A program made the position numbers and the translations under genes. The notes beneath the pieces were generated by a model that did no database searches, had not been told where the DNA came from, and saw nothing but the letters and a program-made list of their open reading frames with translations. This document shows, piece after piece, positions 60,727 through 64,000 of a DNA stretch of 64,000 bases (position 1 is the stretch's first letter; each line of letters opens with the position of its first letter). The DNA is taken from contig NZ_AGFX01000009.1 of NCBI RefSeq assembly GCF_000236805.1, forward strand, positions 1 through 64,000, written 5' to 3'. The stretch comes from Paenibacillus peoriae KCTC 3763. Its GTDB lineage: Bacteria > Bacillota > Bacilli > Paenibacillales > Paenibacillaceae.

Positions 60727-61470
60727 TTATAAGCTCTGTGACGTGGGGCGGACAATCAGTTCGTTTATTGTCACATTAGTCGGCTGCTGGATCGCAAACA
60801 GCACGGTGTTGGCAATGTCGCCTGGGTCAAGTTGGTCCCATTCCTGACCTCCTAATTTCTCCAATGTAGGATAAATCGAGGTGTCGGTAATAGTGCTGTA
60901 CAATTCGGTTTCCACTGCACCAGGGGAGATGAGGGTCGTCCGAATATTCTGTTTGGCTCCCAGTTCAGTTCGCATGCCTTCCGTGAACACCCGGACCGCA
61001 TGTTTGGTTGCACTGTAGACGGAACTGGAAGGAAAGGTCAAGTGTCCTGCAATAGAGGAGAAATTAATGATATGTCCCTCATTGCGTTCTTCCATATGCT
61101 TGTACACTGCTGCCATCCCATAGAGGACGCCTTTTATGTTCACATCAATCATGCGTTCCCATTCATCTACCTTTAAATGTCTGAAAAACGAAAGTGGCAT
61201 GATCCCAGCGTTGTTAATCATGATGTCGATTTGACCGTAGGTTTTTATTGCTGCTTCCGCCAACGACTCAACGTCATCATGAGAGGTTACATCCGTCACT
61301 TTGTAGCTGGCCTCACCTCCAGTGCTGCGGATTTCTTCCGTCAGCTGTTGTAAACGGTCTTCACGGCGGGCTGCCAGCATAACTTTTATGTCGTTTTTAG
61401 CAAGGAGCTTGGCCATGGCTGCCCCCATTCCGCTGCTGGCACCTGTGATGATGGCTACTTTTGTATTCAT
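60727..61470 (-). CDS. Short-chain dehydrogenase/reductase (SDR)
   Basis: A 247-residue classical SDR: cofactor loop TGASSGMG (residues 10-17), NNAG, and catalytic Ser...YSATK with FSSIAG. NADP preference is suggested by AARREDRL after beta-2. GGGGAA precedes the ATG. Its promoter has the 19-bp spacer of MerR-controlled genes, and a MerR gene lies 289 bases upstream on the same strand. Probably acts on a toxic or signalling carbonyl compound. Confidence 0.9.
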   Translation of the reverse strand: MNTKVAIITGASSGMGAAMAKLLAKNDIKVMLAARREDRLQQLTEEIRSTGGEASYKVTDVTSHDDVESLAEAAIKTYGQIDIMINNAGIMPLSFFRHLKVDEWERMIDVNIKGVLYGMAAVYKHMEERNEGHIINFSSIAGHLTFPSSSVYSATKHAVRVFTEGMRTELGAKQNIRTTLISPGAVETELYSTITDTSIYPTLEKLGGQEWDQLDPGDIANTVLFAIQQPTNVTINELIVRPTSQSL

Positions 61471-61519
61471 ATCGGATTCCCCTTTGTTTTTTGTAGCCAG
61501 TCGTTCCTGACTCGACTTT

Positions 61520-61550
61520 AGAGTACCAAGTGGAGTTAACTGTAAGTCAA
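61520..61550 (-). promoter_or_regulatory. MerR-type promoter with 19-bp spacer for the SDR gene
   Basis: Read on the minus strand: TTGACT (61550-61545), a 19-base spacer with the core AGTTAACT (61541-61534), then TACTCT (61525-61520). This is very like the TTGACTT..AGTTAACT..TAC promoters controlled by AdhR/NmlR-type MerR regulators. Confidence 0.8.
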
Positions 61551-61639
61551 GCCTCAGTCGAAATCAGTAGCACAAGTTGGGAAACCTTGAATAATCGCTG
61601 CTTTTATAAAAATTCAAAAATGATTCCCACCAAAAACCG

Positions 61640-61687
61640 GTAAAAACAAGGGCAAATTGATTAGAGTTAGCTCTAAATCAATTTGCC
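61640..61687 (-). terminator. Terminator of the MerR gene (minus strand)
   Basis: A long stem, GGGCAAATTGAT (61650-61661) with ATCAATTTGCCC (61676-61687) plus TAGAG/CTCTA inside, followed on the minus strand by TTGTTTTTA. It lies about 70 bases past the MerR stop. A smaller hairpin with AGCGTG/CACGCT lies at 61697-61726. Confidence 0.7.
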
Positions 61688-61758
61688 CAAAAAAACAGCG
61701 TGTAACCCTTCCAATGAGCACGCTTGGTTTCGGTAGAAACACTTGTATGGAGGTCGAT

Positions 61759-62136
61759 CTAGGGCATCATTTTCGATAATTCTTTTTCCTGCACATCGTA
61801 TAACGCCAGTTTGTAATTGATCTGCTCCAAATATTTGTAAGTTTGCAAGAGATCTTTCTCTACTTTTTTCTTATGTTTAAGCATCATTTGTTTGCGAGAT
61901 TTGAGTGTGCTTTCGCCTTCCTGGTATAAATCCACATATTGCTTGATTTCCACAAGTGGCATACCAGTCGACCGCAGCGCCAGAATAAAATGCAGCCACT
62001 CCAGGCTTTCTTCATCGTATAACCGATTTCCGCTCGGATCACGTTTAACACCAGGCAGTATACCTTCCCGCTCATAATAACGAAGCGTGTAAGCAGAGAT
62101 GCCTGTAATATCTGAAGCTTCCTTAATTGTGGACAT
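61759..62136 (-). CDS. MerR family regulator (AdhR/NmlR-like)
   Basis: A 125-residue regulator with winged HTH (IKEASDITGISAYTLRYYER, then NRLYDEESLEWLHFILALRS) and a coiled-coil dimerisation helix; it has no large effector domain. I saw no conserved cysteine in the sensing region except none in the coiled coil, so aldehyde sensing by thiol chemistry is uncertain. CAGGAGGAAAG precedes the ATG. It most likely activates the SDR gene downstream from the 19-bp-spacer promoter at 61520. Confidence 0.88.
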   Translation of the reverse strand: MSTIKEASDITGISAYTLRYYEREGILPGVKRDPSGNRLYDEESLEWLHFILALRSTGMPLVEIKQYVDLYQEGESTLKSRKQMMLKHKKKVEKDLLQTYKYLEQINYKLALYDVQEKELSKMMP

Positions 62137-62203
62137 GTTCTTTCCTCCTGTATAAAGTAAGCTAGCGTATTTTATCGTATTTAATGTAACGCTCTTTTAC
62201 CTT

Positions 62204-63115
62204 TCATGTATCAAAGCTTTGCTGTCGCGTCTGATTGCGGTATTGCAACGGCGTTACAGAAGATATCTTTTTGAACTGCTTGCAAAAGTAAGAAGAGTCG
62301 GTAAAACCGACAAGGGATGCGATTTCCCCGACGGAGTGACGTTCTTCTGCCAGGAGTTTCATTGCTTTTTGGACCCTGATAGAGAGCAGCAATTGCAAAG
62401 GGCTCAGTCCGTATTTTTTCTTTACGGAGCGAATGATATGAGCCGGATGAAAGGAATACTGGGCGGCAAGTTGGTTCAAATCGAAAGCGTCCTGATAATG
62501 CGAAGAAAAATAATCGAAAATTTCCTCAGCCAATTCCTTTTCTTTTTCCTGTTCACGTAAATCACAAAAAATCGTTAATATTCTCAGAAATAACTGCTGG
62601 TATTCGATCTGGGATTTTGTTGATGAATAAAACAGCTTTTCATTATGATATTTGTCAATTTTAACCTGTGAAATGCTGTCCATATAATTCTTGAGGATTT
62701 CGTGCAGACTGTCGTCAATCCTTCCGTATTGGGGAAGCGAAATATAAAATACATCTTTTTTATAGTATTTTGTTTTGTTCATTTTGGAATCGACATGTGT
62801 GATGGGATTATCGGAATAGAAGAAATCTCCCGTTGTATAAAAATGAACCCAGGAGAAGGTCGTATCAGAAGTACAGGCTTTGTAGCCTTTATGCAAGTTG
62901 CCAGGTGTCAAAATTAAATATTGGCCGGGCTCGATCGTATATTTGCGCCCATCCTCTTCCAGATAAAGAGCTCCCGAAAAAACGAATATCAGGTCAAAGG
63001 TATGCTCAAGAACACGGCGTTCGTGAAGATCTCCTTTTCGGAACAGCGATACCCCCCCGACGATAAGATGAGGCAAAGGAGGACAACTGAAATGGATGTA
63101 TAGCAATTCTGCCAC
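62204..63115 (-). CDS. AraC family transcriptional regulator
   Basis: A 303-residue regulator: an N-terminal cupin-like sensor (about 5-110, YTIEPGQYLILTPGNLHKGY), a linker and C-terminal HTH pair (about 205-298, SVGEIASLVGFTDSSYFCKQ). It is divergent from the dicarboxylate transporter that starts at 63411 and may control it. Confidence 0.88.
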   Translation of the reverse strand: MAELLYIHFSCPPLPHLIVGGVSLFRKGDLHERRVLEHTFDLIFVFSGALYLEEDGRKYTIEPGQYLILTPGNLHKGYKACTSDTTFSWVHFYTTGDFFYSDNPITHVDSKMNKTKYYKKDVFYISLPQYGRIDDSLHEILKNYMDSISQVKIDKYHNEKLFYSSTKSQIEYQQLFLRILTIFCDLREQEKEKELAEEIFDYFSSHYQDAFDLNQLAAQYSFHPAHIIRSVKKKYGLSPLQLLLSIRVQKAMKLLAEERHSVGEIASLVGFTDSSYFCKQFKKISSVTPLQYRNQTRQQSFDT

Positions 63116-63232
63116 CTCGAATCAATTTTATTATATAAACCATAGCATAGAAACATCGGAATCATCAATAAATTCAAAAATCAGGCTGGAAATAAGTGTG
63201 ATATTCACGAATCAAAAAAATTAAAATGATAA

Positions 63233-63263
63233 TAATGTTATATTTTTAAAGCTAATAACATTA
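63233..63263. promoter_or_regulatory. Inverted repeat between AraC and transporter genes
   Basis: TAATGTTAT (63233-63241) and ATAACATTA (63255-63263), 9-bp perfect arms, in AT-rich sequence. A candidate regulator site; each arm is followed by TATTTTT. Confidence 0.5.
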
Positions 63264-63410
63264 TATTTTTGGTTTATTTTAATGATTTTAATCCCCCTCT
63301 CAGGGTGTCATACTTATATCAATAAGTCGGTCCGCTTAAAAAGTATAGCGCTTTCATTCAGTCGACGGAATGGGCCATTCATTTCATAATTTACCCGGGG
63401 GGGAAGAAGG

Positions 63411-64000
63411 GTGCAAGTCTTAAAAAACTATAAATTCTCGATTATACTGTTGGCTGGTGTTTTAGTGGGCGCAATCGCTGGCACGATTATGGGTGAAAAA
63501 TCCGCAGTCCTGCAGCCCTTTGCAGATGTTTTTCTGAACATGGTATTTGTGATCATTGTGCCGCTGGTGTTTGTGTCCATAGCCGGTTCTATAGCGAGCA
63601 TGACCAATTTGAAAAAGCTGGGGAAAATATTGGGCATTTTCTTTTTGGTGGTGGTGGTTACAGGCATCATTACAGCTGTTTTGGCATTGATCATCGGTTT
63701 GATCTTTAATCCGGCCCTGAACGCTGAGGTTAGCTTTGGGAAGGCTGTTCAGGATCAGGCGGCTGCTTCGCTGGATATTGTCGGCTTGATAACTGTAAGC
63801 GATTTCGTTGAATTGTTGTCCTTAAAGCATATGATGGCCTTGATTGTTTTTGCAATCCTGTTTGGAATTTCCGTAAGCTCCATTGGAGAAGAGGGAGCTC
63901 CGGTTTCCAAATTGCTTAATAGTTTATCCTCTGTGTTGAATAAAATCGTTTCCATTGTTATGTATTACGCTCCTGTGGGCATTGCCTGCTATTTCGCGAC
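63411..64000 (+). CDS. Dicarboxylate/amino acid:cation symporter, N-terminal part (runs off window)
   Basis: GTG start at 63411 behind GGGGGGAAGAAGG; the frame is open to the last base (196 residues visible). It begins QVLKNYKFSIILLAGVLVGA, followed by FLNMVFVIIVPLVFVSIAGS and ISVSSIGEEGAPVSKLLNSL, the first four to five helices of the DAACS family. It is a second transporter of the same family as 47620 but only distantly alike. Divergent AraC gene upstream. Confidence 0.88.
   Translation, partial: MQVLKNYKFSIILLAGVLVGAIAGTIMGEKSAVLQPFADVFLNMVFVIIVPLVFVSIAGSIASMTNLKKLGKILGIFFLVVVVTGIITAVLALIIGLIFNPALNAEVSFGKAVQDQAAASLDIVGLITVSDFVELLSLKHMMALIVFAILFGISVSSIGEEGAPVSKLLNSLSSVLNKIVSIVMYYAPVGIACYFA

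Overview
The window looks like a chromosomal segment of a spore-forming, soil or plant-associated Firmicute, most likely Paenibacillus or a close relative. Reasons: two complete spore-germinant receptor loci, an S-layer-homology protein, strong AGGAGG-type ribosome binding sites, CcpA-type cre sites, a sugar ABC importer without its own ATPase, many one-component regulators of catabolic genes, and moderate GC. No rRNA, tRNA, CRISPR array, intact transposon or prophage was recognised.

Layout. (1) 1-3,150: end of a MacB-type ABC permease, a membrane-anchored polysaccharide deacetylase, an ECF sigma factor without a visible anti-sigma, and a methyltransferase. (2) 3,200-9,310: a glycoside locus with a PTS EIIBCA permease, an AraC regulator and a GH106-like hydrolase; the PTS and hydrolase promoters carry the same operator-like block. 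(3) 9,370-16,460: a polysaccharide operon with binding lipoprotein, two permeases, cytosolic GH30, secreted GH43-CBM42 and a DUF1349 protein, best read as arabinogalactan/beta-1,6-galactan use; a truncated LacI gene with its palindrome sits in front. (4) 16,500-18,750: HAD phosphatase and CzcD zinc exporter with a metal-sensor operator. (5) 18,930-23,124: germination locus 1 (A-C-D-B). (6) 23,134-25,057: EamA exporter and divergent AraC regulator. (7) About 25,060-33,420: an accessory island dominated by broken genes (flavin disulfide oxidoreductase, S9 peptidase, VWA protein, small secreted protein, NucB, YolD-like, HNH-NUDIX fusion, XRE), plus an intact unknown two-gene operon and a DUF4236 gene. 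(8) 33,583-39,415: GGDEF protein, cyclase, and a TetR/aldo-keto reductase/MDR reductase unit with duplicated promoter sequence. (9) 39,454-46,114: Tn3 transposase relic, SLH protein, bltR-bltD pair, TetR/quinone reductase pair, BlaI-BlaR1 pair. (10) 46,517-52,700: LysR regulator and an aspartate/dicarboxylate catabolic cluster (transporter, racemase, aspartase, malic enzyme) with a perfect cre. (11) 52,736-56,995: germination locus 2 with divergent gerB. (12) 57,106-64,000: amidase lipoprotein, HxlR/NADPH reductase, SDR with a MerR-type 19-bp-spacer promoter, MerR, AraC, and the start of a second dicarboxylate transporter running off the window.

The genes are mostly small regulator-plus-effector modules for opportunistic carbon use and electrophile or drug stress. 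The most unusual material is in the 25-33 kb island: a gene that joined a DNA-reader-like domain, an HNH nuclease and a NUDIX hydrolase (now carrying three lesions), and a conserved-looking two-gene operon that I do not recognise.
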